Part shown: positions 42,723 to 51,438 of the stretch, in pieces
Layout of the letters: each line of letters starts with the position of its first letter
How positions within the stretch are numbered: the first letter of the stretch is position 1
Source: JBPOHE01 sp052035915
Lineage (GTDB): Bacteria; Pseudomonadota; Gammaproteobacteria; Chromatiales; Chromatiaceae
Length of the DNA stretch: 64,000 nt
Assembly: GCA_052035915.1 (NCBI GenBank)
Contig: JBPOHE010000084.1
Span: 1-64,000 of the forward strand
Direction of reading: 5' to 3'
The notes under the pieces: generated by a model
Database searches by the model: none
Told to the model about the DNA's origin: nothing
What the model saw: only the letters and a program-made list of their open reading frames with translations
Made by a program: the position numbers and the translations under genes

Positions 42723-43733
42723 TCAACCCTCCGGATGAGGATCGAAGCGATAGCTCTCGATGATGTGGGTGTAATTGGCCCGTTCGAAACCGACCGGATC
42801 GGGGACCCGGCTCTGACTCAGGCGTCCCTTGAATTGCTCCACCGAGGTGAACCCCTTCTCCTCCATCCAGTTTTGCAGCCCGTCGAGCAGGACCCTGAGA
42901 TGTGCCGGGCCATGGGTGAGGAGGACGCTACAGAGGTGGACCGCATCCGCCCCGGCGAGCAGCATCTTGATGACATCCCGACTGGTATGGATCCCGCTGG
43001 TGGCGGCTAGACTCAGGCCGGTGCGCCCGCGCAGGATGGCGATCCAGCGCATGGGAAGCAGCGCCTCGGCGGAGCTGGATGGATGCAGGCTGGGGACGAG
43101 ACGGAGTGTGTCGATATTGATGTCGGCCTGATAAAAGCGGTTGAAGAGAGAGACGCCGTCGGCACCGAGGGACTCCAGTTGTTTGATGAAATGGCCGGGA
43201 GAGCTGAACATGGCCGGCAGCTTCATGTTGATGGGGATGCGGACCAGGCGCCGCAGCTCCTTGAGGATATCGAAATAGCGCTGTTCTACCGCGCGCTCGG
43301 GTTCATGGATGTCGGCGGCGGGGTAGTAGATGTTGAGATCCAGGGCATCCGCTCCGGCGGCGGCCATGGCCTGGCTGCACTGGATCCAACCGCCCATGGT
43401 GACACCGTTGAGGCTGGCGATGACCGGAATCTCCAGGCTCTGTTTGAGCGCGGCCAGGAGTTCCAGATAGCGATCCAGGGCACGCTCGGCATCGCCTGGG
43501 ACGACGAAGCCGCTGCTCTCCGCGCCCCAGTCGGTGTCGCTCAGCCGTGGCGCCATGGCCGCCGACTCTTCCTCGGCGAGCATGGTTTCTTCGAACAGGG
43601 AGTACATGACGATGGCGGCGGCACCGGCATCTTCCAGCTCTTTGGCACTATCGAGGTTGGCGGTAAGGGGGGAGGCGGAGGGGACCAGGGGATTCTTCAG
43701 CTCCAGTCCGAGCCAACGACAGTCGAGCGGCAT
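42723..43733 (-). CDS. Dihydroorotate dehydrogenase-like FMN protein
   Basis: 336 residues, TIM barrel. LKNPLVPSASPLTANLDSAKELEDAGAAAIVMYSLFEE at the start, SLNGVTMGGW, LNIYYPA and KLPAMFSS are characteristic of the PyrD-like subgroup of unknown substrate often annotated as dihydroorotate dehydrogenase-like. It has FMN-phosphate-binding glycine loops (ATSGIHTSRDVIKMLLAGADAV). The true pyrD is probably elsewhere. ATG 43733 has GGAG 7 nt upstream. It may be in one transcript with the NtrC-type regulator upstream. Confidence 0.8.
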   Translation of the reverse strand: MPLDCRWLGLELKNPLVPSASPLTANLDSAKELEDAGAAAIVMYSLFEETMLAEEESAAMAPRLSDTDWGAESSGFVVPGDAERALDRYLELLAALKQSLEIPVIASLNGVTMGGWIQCSQAMAAAGADALDLNIYYPAADIHEPERAVEQRYFDILKELRRLVRIPINMKLPAMFSSPGHFIKQLESLGADGVSLFNRFYQADINIDTLRLVPSLHPSSSAEALLPMRWIAILRGRTGLSLAATSGIHTSRDVIKMLLAGADAVHLCSVLLTHGPAHLRVLLDGLQNWMEEKGFTSVEQFKGRLSQSRVPDPVGFERANYTHIIESYRFDPHPEG

Positions 43734-43822
43734 GATCATTCTCCAAGGGGGGGCTTGAGGACCCATCTGGTCCGAGGACGCCCGGGCTGGATCAAGATCA
43801 CTCCTTCCGGGCGGACCGGATG

Positions 43823-45187
43823 TTAATGCGCCGCTTGCGGCTGGGTCAATCCGTAGCGTTTGATCAAGCGGTAGAGATTGCGTTCGCTGATCCCCAACAC
43901 CTCGGCGACCTTGCCGCGGTGGCCGGAGAATTTTTTCAACTGCAGTGCCAGGTATCTGGCCTCCAGCTCCTCCAGGGTGGGGTCCCGTTCAAAGCTTAGC
44001 TGGGTCGAGATCTCCGGGCAGTGGCGGCGACCCAGGAAGGCGAGGTGCTCGATGCCGATGCGGGGGCGATCGCGGGAGAGGATGATGGCACGCTCCACGG
44101 CGTTTTTGAGTTCGCGGACATTGCCCGGCCAGTCGTAGGCCACCAGCTTGCGGATGGCATCGACGCCGAAGGTCTTGTCGATGCGCCGGGAGAAATTGTG
44201 ATTGCGCAGGAAATGGATGGCCAGATGGGTGATGTCCTCCCGGCGCTCACGCAAGGGCGGGGTGGTAATGACGAAGGCGCTGAGGCGGAAATAGAGATCG
44301 GCCCGAAATCCCGAACCCAGGCTCATGGATTCCAGATCGCGGTTGGTGGCGGCGACCACGCGCACATTGGCGTCCAGATCCTTGGTGCCGCCGAGACGGC
44401 GGAACTTGCCGGTTTCCAGGATGCGCAGGAGTTTGGCCTGCACCGAGGGTTCGATCTCGCCGATCTCGTCGAGAAACAGGGTGCCCCCTTCCGCGCCTTC
44501 GATCAGGCCCTTCTTTAGCCGATCCGCGCCGGTGAAGGCGCCCCGCTCATGGCCGAAGAGTTCGGACTCGAAGAGCTTCTCCTGCAAGGTGCAACAATCG
44601 ACGGCGACGAAATTCATGCGGCGGCGTTCGCTGGCGTCGTGGATGGCGCGGGCCACCAGTTCCTTGCCGGTGCCGCTCTCCCCCTGGATGAGTACGGTGA
44701 CATTGGTGGGGGCGACGGCCTCGATCAGTTGACGCACATCGCCGAGCACCTGGCTCTCGCCGATAAGAAAGGAACACGAGCCTTCCCGGGCGGTGAGCCG
44801 TTGTTTGCAGAAGCTGTGATCCTCCCGCAACTGGGCGGTTTCCAGTACCCGCTGTACCACCAGATTCAGCTCCTCCGGGCTCACCGGCTTGACCAGATAC
44901 TCGCTGGCGCCGGCCTTCATCGCCTCGACCGCGTGCTGAACCGAGCCGTAGGCGGTGAGCACGATCACCGGCTGGCGCTCCACCAGTCGTCGCAGATGCG
45001 TCAGGCTGTCGCCGTCCGGCAGACGTACGTCCATGATCACCAGATGGGGTTCATGCTGCTCCAGATAGGCCGCCGCCTCCTTCCAGGAGCGGGTGCCGGT
45101 GACGTCGTGTCCGAGTTGGGATACGCAACGAACCACCAACCGGTTGAGGAGTTCGTCGTCTTCGATGATGAGGACCTTGCGTGTCAT
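43823..45187 (-). CDS. Sigma-54-dependent response regulator (NtrC family)
   Basis: 454 residues. The receiver domain (1-120) has D53 in VIMDVRLPDG. The AAA+ domain (about 145-380) has Walker A GESGTGKE (169-176), the sigma-54-contact loop GAFTGA (216-221) and Walker B GGTLFLDEIGE. A Fis-type helix-turn-helix is at the C-terminus (GKVAEVLGISERNLYRLIKRYG). It activates sigma-54 promoters from a distant palindromic site. It overlaps the kinase gene by 4 bp, so the two form a two-component system. A GG-N10-GC promoter occurs in this window at 56230-56245; whether this protein acts there is unproven. Confidence 0.93.
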   Translation of the reverse strand: MTRKVLIIEDDELLNRLVVRCVSQLGHDVTGTRSWKEAAAYLEQHEPHLVIMDVRLPDGDSLTHLRRLVERQPVIVLTAYGSVQHAVEAMKAGASEYLVKPVSPEELNLVVQRVLETAQLREDHSFCKQRLTAREGSCSFLIGESQVLGDVRQLIEAVAPTNVTVLIQGESGTGKELVARAIHDASERRRMNFVAVDCCTLQEKLFESELFGHERGAFTGADRLKKGLIEGAEGGTLFLDEIGEIEPSVQAKLLRILETGKFRRLGGTKDLDANVRVVAATNRDLESMSLGSGFRADLYFRLSAFVITTPPLRERREDITHLAIHFLRNHNFSRRIDKTFGVDAIRKLVAYDWPGNVRELKNAVERAIILSRDRPRIGIEHLAFLGRRHCPEISTQLSFERDPTLEELEARYLALQLKKFSGHRGKVAEVLGISERNLYRLIKRYGLTQPQAAH

Positions 45188-47058
45188 CCCAAGCCTCCGG
45201 AATGATCCGCATCGGCGAGATGGATGGTGAACCGGCTACCCTCGTCGGGCACACTGGTTACCTCGATGCGGCCTTTATGGTTGTTGACTATGGCCTGGCA
45301 GATAGCGAGCCCGAGGCCGGTTCCCTGGGAGCCGTCCGCCCGGCGGCTGAAGAAGGGATCGAAGATGCGTTTCAGATCCTCCGCGGCGATGCCGATACCT
45401 GCATCCTCGAAGGCGAGCAGGATTTTCCCCGCCTGCCGCCTTCCCTGGACCCTGAGCGATCCGCCCCGCGGCATGGCGTGAAAGGCGTTCTGGGCGATAT
45501 TCAAGGTGAGCATCCGCACATCCGTATCCGTGGCCAGCACCCTGAGTGGTGGCTCGGGGAGGTCGATTTCCAATTTAATCCGCCGCTGTTCCGCCTCCCA
45601 ACGCAGCAGGCTCAGGGTGTCCTGCACCGCCAGGTTGACATCGACGATCTCCGTCTCGCCGGCGGGAAGGGCACTGAGGCGCAGCAGCCGTTCGGTCACC
45701 GCCAGACATTGATCCACCTCGCGGTTGACCAGTTGCAGCAGTTCTCCCATCTCGGCGGGCGGCGTCGACCCTGGCGAACCGCTCAAGGCGTGCAGCGCCA
45801 GCCGCACCGACCCCAAGGGATTGTGGATCTCGTGGGCGACCCCGGCCGCCAGCTTGCCCAGCTCCGCCAGTTTGTGCTCGTGTGAGTATTTGATCTGGGC
45901 CTGGAGATCACGGATGGATTCCACCACCAGGGTTTCTTCCTGTCCGCCGCGATGTGTCCGCAGCGGTGCCGCATACACCTCCACCACCACTTGGGAGCCG
46001 TCTTGGCGCCGGTGTTGATCCAGGATCTTGATGGGCCGGTCCTGCTGACGGATGGCGACCAGCGGGCAACTCACCAGGGTGGGCGGGCAGGGGGTGGAGC
46101 GTCCGTGGCTGGAGTCATGACAGTGCCCGGGCAGCCTGTCATCGGCTGAGAGGCCGAGTTGTTCCCGATAGGCGCGATTGACCAGCAGCAGACGGTAGTC
46201 GGGGCCGATGATGCGCACCCCGTCCGGAATAGCGTCTACCAGGGCCTGAAGGAAGGTTTCTTTGTCGCTGAGTTCGCGGATCTTGTCCTGCAGGCTGGTG
46301 GCCATCTGGTCGAAGGTGCGGCCCAGGGCCGCGAGTTCGTCTGCACCCTGGGAATGCAGCCGCACCTCCAGTTGCCCCGCCGCCAGCGCCCGACTGGCGG
46401 CGGCCAGATCGGCGACCGGCGTCAGGACATAGCGGCGGATGAACCACCAGCCTCCCGCCAGATTGAGCAGCACGATCAGGGCACCGGAACCCATGAGCAG
46501 CATGGTGGTGGTCCGTGCCTTGGCGCGGAGCTGGGCGGCGTCATAGTCGACATAGAGAATGCCGTTGATAGGGCGCCGCTCCACCGGGCCGTGGCACTCG
46601 CCACAGGCCGCACGATTGCGCACCGGATGGATGCTGCGCATCAGCTCCCGCTCCTCGTCGCCGGTCACGAAGCTGGCGCTGGGTTGGTCGAGAGGGCTTT
46701 GGGCCGGTAGCGGCATCCGGCTGCCGAGCCTGGAGGCGAGGCTGGAGAAGCGAACCTCACCCTCGGGGTTGGTGATGCTGACGGCTCGGATCCCAGGTTG
46801 GTTGCCCAGACCGGCGACGATGAATTGGAGACCCTCGAGGTCCCGCTTGAGCATGGCGTTTTCCAGCGAGGTACGCAGCAGGCTGTTGACCTGGGACATC
46901 ATGGTCGCGGTTTCCTGCTGCAATTCTTCTGAATAGAGATTGACGAACAGCACCAGGAAGACCAGGGAACTCGACACCAAGCCGGCGGCCGTGCCGGTCA
47001 GGAAGCGTCGGTTCAAGGTTCCGGTGAAGTGTGCGATCAAGGTCGGCATATCCAACAT
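45184..47058 (-). CDS. Sensor histidine kinase with periplasmic c-type haem motif
   Basis: About 624 residues from ATG 47058; a TTG at 47112 is possible. A membrane helix (about 24-42) precedes a periplasmic sensor domain (about 43-184) with CGECHGP (Cys152, Cys155, His156), a CxxCH c-haem attachment site. Then come a second helix (about 185-204), a HAMP domain and a PAS domain with a Cys/His-rich loop (GHCHDSSHGRSTPCPP...SCPL). HisKA with H409 (GVAHEIHNPLG) and an HATPase domain (GTGLGLAICQAI) complete it. A covalent haem outside the membrane suggests sensing of redox state, oxygen, NO or CO. Paired with the downstream NtrC-family regulator. Confidence 0.88.
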   Translation of the reverse strand: MLDMPTLIAHFTGTLNRRFLTGTAAGLVSSSLVFLVLFVNLYSEELQQETATMMSQVNSLLRTSLENAMLKRDLEGLQFIVAGLGNQPGIRAVSITNPEGEVRFSSLASRLGSRMPLPAQSPLDQPSASFVTGDEERELMRSIHPVRNRAACGECHGPVERRPINGILYVDYDAAQLRAKARTTTMLLMGSGALIVLLNLAGGWWFIRRYVLTPVADLAAASRALAAGQLEVRLHSQGADELAALGRTFDQMATSLQDKIRELSDKETFLQALVDAIPDGVRIIGPDYRLLLVNRAYREQLGLSADDRLPGHCHDSSHGRSTPCPPTLVSCPLVAIRQQDRPIKILDQHRRQDGSQVVVEVYAAPLRTHRGGQEETLVVESIRDLQAQIKYSHEHKLAELGKLAAGVAHEIHNPLGSVRLALHALSGSPGSTPPAEMGELLQLVNREVDQCLAVTERLLRLSALPAGETEIVDVNLAVQDTLSLLRWEAEQRRIKLEIDLPEPPLRVLATDTDVRMLTLNIAQNAFHAMPRGGSLRVQGRRQAGKILLAFEDAGIGIAAEDLKRIFDPFFSRRADGSQGTGLGLAICQAIVNNHKGRIEVTSVPDEGSRFTIHLADADHSGGLG

Positions 47059-47205
47059 AGGCTGTTGTCCCAGCTTGAATTTTATCCGGAAGAGCCGGCT
47101 TGTATCTGACAATTTGACAGTTCTGGGCGAACGGGATGCCGGAATGACGAGTTGGCTGAGGTAACCCGCTAATCAGATTGAATGCTGTTGTCTAACAGAT
47201 CCCGA

Positions 47206-47272
47206 TCTTGATGTGTTCTTAATACCAGTGCGGTCGTTCTTGATCCTATCTTGATCGGATTCTCTCTATAGT
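47206..47272 (+). promoter_or_regulatory. Candidate kdp regulatory region: three TCTTGAT repeats and a -10 box
   Basis: TCTTGATG at 47206-47213 and TCTTGATC at 47238-47245 and 47249-47256 are direct repeats; the last two are 11 bp apart, one helical turn. TATAGT (47267-47272) is a possible -10 about 38 bp before the first small ORF. No consensus -35 is present, which fits an activator-dependent promoter. KdpE, encoded at the end of the operon, is the obvious candidate to bind (inference). Confidence 0.4.
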
Positions 47273-47309
47273 TCAGATACTTGAATTCAATCGAACGAAG
47301 GTGACAATC

Positions 47310-47399
47310 ATGGATCTGCTCTATATCGGTGTGGCGGTGGGCATTTTTGCCCTGACGGCACTTCTGGTTCCGCTGTTCGAGAAGCTGAGGAGGCGCTGA
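47310..47399 (+). CDS. 29-residue membrane peptide preceding kdpF
   Basis: MDLLYIGVAVGIFALTALL followed by VPLFEKLRRR and stop: one hydrophobic helix with a positively charged end. GAAGG lies 7 nt upstream of the ATG (47310). Its TGA overlaps the ATG of kdpF (TGATG), which indicates coupled translation. Similar tiny peptides precede kdpF in some proteobacteria. It probably is a small subunit or regulator of the Kdp pump, but its role is not known to me. Confidence 0.7.
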   Translation: MDLLYIGVAVGIFALTALLVPLFEKLRRR

Positions 47400-47491
47400 T
47401 GGACGGGCTCTATCTCCTGGCCCTGGTGATGGCGGTAGGCGTGTTCGTCTACCTGGTGGCGGTGCTGTTCTTCCCGGAGCGTTTCTCATGA
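47399..47491 (+). CDS. kdpF: Potassium-transporting ATPase small subunit KdpF
   Basis: 30 residues: one membrane helix ending FFPERFS. The C-terminal PERF/AEAF-type ending and the 4-bp overlap with kdpA are typical of KdpF, which stabilises the KdpABC complex. It begins inside the stop codon of the preceding 29-residue peptide. Confidence 0.85.
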   Translation: MDGLYLLALVMAVGVFVYLVAVLFFPERFS

Positions 47492-49296
47492 CTGGCAACG
47501 GCTACTTCCAACTCGCCCTCTATGTGGTCGCCCTGATCGGGCTGGCTTGGCCCCTGGGCCTCTACATGGCCCGGATCTACCGGGATGACCCGCCCGCGTT
47601 CATCCGCTGGTTGAGGCCGCTGGAACGCGGGCTCTATCGCCTGTGCGGCGTGAAGCCCGACGACGACATGCCCTGGACCCGCTACGCCTTCGCCATGCTG
47701 GCCTTCAACCTGCTGGGTTTCCTGGTGGTCTACGCCTTGCAGCGTCTCCAGCTTTGGCTGCCTCTCAACCCCGAGGGACTGGCCAACACCACCGCCGACC
47801 TGGCCTTCAATACCGCCGTCAGCTTTGCCACCAACACCAACTGGCAGAGCTATGGCGGCGAGACCACCCTGTCCTACCTCACCCAGATGCTGGGCCTGAA
47901 GGTGCAGAATTTCGTCTCCGCCGCCTCCGGCATGGCCACCCTGGTGGCCCTGATGCGCGGCTTCACCCGCAAGGAGGCGGGCGGGGTGGGCAACTTCTGG
48001 GTCGACATGGTGCGCTCCACCCTCTACGTCCTGCTGCCCCTGTCGCTTGTCCTGTCCCTGGCCTTGGTCAGCCAGGGCGTGGTACAGACCTTCTCGCCCT
48101 ACGCCAAGGCCGAGTTGGTCCAGGCCTATGAGTATGAAACGGCCAAAACCGGCCCCGACGGCCAGCCGATACAGGACGCCCAGGGCCAACCGGTGATGGA
48201 GAAGATCATAGCTACCGAACAGACCATCGCCGTCGGACCGGCGGCGAGCCAGATCGCCATCAAGCAGTTGGGCACCAACGGCGGCGGCTTTTTCAACGTC
48301 AACTCCGCCCATCCGCTGGAGAACCCCACGCCCCTGTCCAACTTCATGGAACTCCTGTCTATCCTGATCATCCCGGCCGCCCTGTGCTTCACTTTCGGAC
48401 GTTTCGTCGGCGACATGCGCCAAGGTGGAGCTATCCTCGCCGCCATGACCCTGGTGTTCATCGCCCTGCTCTCCCTGTGCGTCTGGGCCGAGCAGACCGG
48501 TAACCCGCTGTTCGACCGGCTGGGATTGGCCACCCAAGCGTCCGAACTACCGGCCGGCGGCAACATGGAAGGCAAGGAAGTGCGCTTTGGGGTGGTCAAC
48601 TCCGCCCTCTGGGCCACCGCCACCACCGCTGCCTCCAACGGTTCGGTCAACGCCATGCATGATTCCTTCACCCCGCTGGGCGGCCTGGTGCCTATGTGGC
48701 TGATCCAGTTGGGCGAGGTGATCTACGGCGGCGTCGGCTCCGGCCTCTACGGCATGATCCTGTTCGCCCTCATCGGCGTCTTCATCGCCGGTCTGATGAT
48801 CGGTCGCACCCCCGAGTACCTGGGCAAGAAAATCGAGGCCTTCGAGGTCAAGATGGCCGCCGTGGCTATCCTCATCCCGCCCCTGGTGGTGCTGGTGGGC
48901 GCGGCCCTGGCGGTGAGCCTGGACCTGGGCCGCGCGGGCATCCTCAACCCCGGCGCGCACGGCTTCTCGGAGATCCTGTACGCCTTCTCCTCGGCCGGCA
49001 ACAACAACGGCAGCGCCTTCGGCGGCCTGTCCGCCAACACGCCCTTCTACAACAGCCTGCTTGGCCTCGCCATGCTGTTCGCCCGCTACTGGTTGGCGGT
49101 GCCGGTGCTGGCCATCGCCGGTTCCCTGGCGGCCAAGAAGATCGTGCCGGCCTCGAGCGGTACCCTGCCCACCCACACCCCGCTGTTCGTGCTGCTGCTG
49201 GTCGGCACCGTTTTGCTGGTCGGCGCCTTGACCTTCATCCCCGCCCTGGCGCTGGGCCCGGTGGTGGAGCATTTGCAGATGCTCGGCATCAAATAA
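47488..49296 (+). CDS. kdpA: Potassium-transporting ATPase potassium-binding subunit KdpA
   Basis: 602 residues, about ten membrane helices. The four selectivity-filter-type segments are recognisable, including NTNWQSYGGE, GTNGGGFFNVNSAHPLENPTP, and NNNGSAFGGLSANTPF. It is about 45 residues longer than E. coli KdpA (557), mainly in a polar loop around residues 205-245 (YEYETAKTGPDGQPIQDAQ...). It forms the K+ entry path of the KdpFABC pump used at low external potassium. Confidence 0.96.
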   Translation: MTGNGYFQLALYVVALIGLAWPLGLYMARIYRDDPPAFIRWLRPLERGLYRLCGVKPDDDMPWTRYAFAMLAFNLLGFLVVYALQRLQLWLPLNPEGLANTTADLAFNTAVSFATNTNWQSYGGETTLSYLTQMLGLKVQNFVSAASGMATLVALMRGFTRKEAGGVGNFWVDMVRSTLYVLLPLSLVLSLALVSQGVVQTFSPYAKAELVQAYEYETAKTGPDGQPIQDAQGQPVMEKIIATEQTIAVGPAASQIAIKQLGTNGGGFFNVNSAHPLENPTPLSNFMELLSILIIPAALCFTFGRFVGDMRQGGAILAAMTLVFIALLSLCVWAEQTGNPLFDRLGLATQASELPAGGNMEGKEVRFGVVNSALWATATTAASNGSVNAMHDSFTPLGGLVPMWLIQLGEVIYGGVGSGLYGMILFALIGVFIAGLMIGRTPEYLGKKIEAFEVKMAAVAILIPPLVVLVGAALAVSLDLGRAGILNPGAHGFSEILYAFSSAGNNNGSAFGGLSANTPFYNSLLGLAMLFARYWLAVPVLAIAGSLAAKKIVPASSGTLPTHTPLFVLLLVGTVLLVGALTFIPALALGPVVEHLQMLGIK

Positions 49297-49305
49297 GGAA
49301 TCCTC

Positions 49306-51369
49306 ATGCACAAGACACGTTCTCTCTACGATACAGACCTGATAAAGGCGGCGACCTGGGACGCGGTGAAGCGCCTGTCACCCCGCCACCAACTCAAAAA
49401 TCCGGTGATGTTCGTGGTCTGGTTGGGTAGCCTGCTCACCACGGGCCTGTTCGTTCAGGCCGTGGCCGGGCAGGGCGAGGCTCCGTCCGGTTTCATCCTG
49501 GCTATCAGCCTCTGGCTCTGGTTCACCGTGCTCTTTGCCAACTTCGCCGAGGCCATGGCGGAAGGGCGCGGCAAGGCCCAGGCGGCGGCGCTCAAGGGGC
49601 TACGGAAAACCGTCTGGGCGAAGAAGCTTAACGAACCCCATCATGGCGCCAGCCTCTACCCGATTCCTTCCGAGGAACTCCGCCAGGGCCATGTGGTGCT
49701 GGTGGAGGCGGGAGACATCATTCCCGGTGACGGCGAGGTGATCGAGGGGGTGGCCTCGGTGGATGAATCGGCCATCACCGGCGAGTCCGCCCCGGTGATC
49801 CGCGAATCCGGCGGGGATTTCTCTTCCGTCACCGGCGGTACCCGGGTGCTGTCCGATTGGCTGGTGATCCGCATCACGGTCAACCCGGGCGAGACCTTTC
49901 TCGACAGGATGATTTCGATGGTGGAAGGCGCCAAGCGCCAAAAGACCCCGAACGAGATCGCGCTCACCATTCTGCTGGTCGCGCTCACCCTGGTGTTCCT
50001 GCTCGCCACCGTTACCCTGCTGCCGTTCTCGCTGTTCTCGGTTGGCGCCGCTGGCTCTGGCGCCCCGGTGAGCGTGACGGTGCTCACGGCGCTGTTGGTC
50101 TGTCTGATCCCGACCACCATCGGCGGCCTGCTGTCCGCCATCGGGGTCGCCGGTATGGGGCGGATGATGGAAAAGAACGTTATCGCCACCTCGGGGCGGG
50201 CCGTGGAAGCGGCGGGGGATGTGGACGTGCTCTTGCTGGACAAGACCGGCACCATCACCCTGGGCAATCGTCAGGCCACCGCCTTTCTCCCCACGGAGGG
50301 CATCGCGGAGCGCGAGCTGGCGACGGCGGCCATGCTGGCCTCGCTGGCCGACGAGACGCCCGAGGGGCGTTCCATCGTCGTCCTGGCCAAGGAAAAGCTG
50401 CACCAGCGCGGTCGGGATATCCACGCCGAGGGGGCCAGCTTCGTCCATTTCACCGCCCAGACCCGCATGAGTGGCATCGATTGGCAGGGTCGCGTCATCC
50501 GCAAGGGCGCGGCGGACGCGCTACGGACCTACGTTGAGGCGCAAGGTGGAGACTGGCCGAAGACCTTGCAGCTCTCCGTGGAGGAGGTGGCGCGTCGTGG
50601 TTCGACGCCCCTGGTGGTGGTCGAAGGCCAGCGGGCGCTGGGGGTGGTGGAGCTCAAGGACATCGTCAAGGGCGGTATCAAGGAACGTTTCGCCGAGCTG
50701 CGCCGCATGGGCATCAAGACTGTGATGATCACCGGCGACAATCGATTGACCGCCGCCGCCATCGCCGCCGAGGCCGGGGTGGACGACTTCCTGGCGGAAG
50801 CCACCCCGGAAGCCAAACTGAAGCTGATCCGCCACTACCAGGCCGAGGGTCGGCTGGTGGCCATGACCGGCGACGGCACCAACGACGCCCCGGCCCTGGC
50901 CCAAGCGGATGTGGCGGTGGCCATGAACACCGGCACCCAGGCCGCCAAGGAGGCCGGCAATATGGTTGACCTGGACTCCAACCCCACCAAGCTGATCGAG
51001 GTGGTGGAGACCGGCAAGCAGATGCTGATGACGCGCGGATCGCTGACTACCTTCTCCATTGCCAATGACGTCGCCAAGTACTTCGCCATCATCCCGGCGG
51101 CCTTCGCCACCACCTATCCGGCCCTGAACGCCCTCAACCTGATGCAGCTCGCCACCCCGGCCAGCGCCATCCTCTCGGCGGTGATCTTCAACGCCCTGAT
51201 CATCGTCGCCCTCATCCCGCTGGCCCTGAAGGGCGTCAAGTACCGCCCGCTGGGGGCGGAAACCCTGCTCCAGCGCAACCTGCTGATCTACGGCGTTGGC
51301 GGTCTCATCGTGCCATTCATCGGCATCAAGGCCATCGATCTGGTGCTGGTTGGACTGAATCTGGCCTGA
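49306..51369 (+). CDS. kdpB: Potassium-transporting P-type ATPase catalytic subunit KdpB
   Basis: 687 residues. Phosphorylation motif DKTGTITLGNR, the actuator loop ITGESAPVI and the hinge GDGTNDAPALAQADVAVAMN are intact; this is the ATP-hydrolysing subunit. The length matches E. coli KdpB (682). It starts 9 bp after kdpA. The 69-bp gap to kdpC holds a small inverted repeat. Confidence 0.97.
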   Translation: MHKTRSLYDTDLIKAATWDAVKRLSPRHQLKNPVMFVVWLGSLLTTGLFVQAVAGQGEAPSGFILAISLWLWFTVLFANFAEAMAEGRGKAQAAALKGLRKTVWAKKLNEPHHGASLYPIPSEELRQGHVVLVEAGDIIPGDGEVIEGVASVDESAITGESAPVIRESGGDFSSVTGGTRVLSDWLVIRITVNPGETFLDRMISMVEGAKRQKTPNEIALTILLVALTLVFLLATVTLLPFSLFSVGAAGSGAPVSVTVLTALLVCLIPTTIGGLLSAIGVAGMGRMMEKNVIATSGRAVEAAGDVDVLLLDKTGTITLGNRQATAFLPTEGIAERELATAAMLASLADETPEGRSIVVLAKEKLHQRGRDIHAEGASFVHFTAQTRMSGIDWQGRVIRKGAADALRTYVEAQGGDWPKTLQLSVEEVARRGSTPLVVVEGQRALGVVELKDIVKGGIKERFAELRRMGIKTVMITGDNRLTAAAIAAEAGVDDFLAEATPEAKLKLIRHYQAEGRLVAMTGDGTNDAPALAQADVAVAMNTGTQAAKEAGNMVDLDSNPTKLIEVVETGKQMLMTRGSLTTFSIANDVAKYFAIIPAAFATTYPALNALNLMQLATPASAILSAVIFNALIIVALIPLALKGVKYRPLGAETLLQRNLLIYGVGGLIVPFIGIKAIDLVLVGLNLA

Positions 51370-51394
51370 TGGCGATGAACCGCCCCATTCAAAC

Positions 51395-51421
51395 CGTCAT
51401 TCCCGCTTGCGCGGGATGACG
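51395..51421. repeat. Inverted repeat GTCATTCCCGC...GCGGGATGAC inside the kdp operon
   Basis: GTCATTCCCGC and GCGGGATGAC pair around TTG with one bulged base. This is a widespread small dispersed repeat in proteobacteria. It lies between kdpB and kdpC, where an RNA hairpin could lower expression of kdpC, kdpD and kdpE relative to kdpAB. Confidence 0.7.
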
Positions 51422-51438
51422 ACCACGGAGAAACGAAC

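Noticed and set aside
47206..47256. FNR-like sites in the kdp upstream region (TTGATC...TTGATC)
   Set aside because: The half-sites are direct repeats, not the inverted TTGAT-N4-ATCAA arrangement, so an FNR site is not supported.
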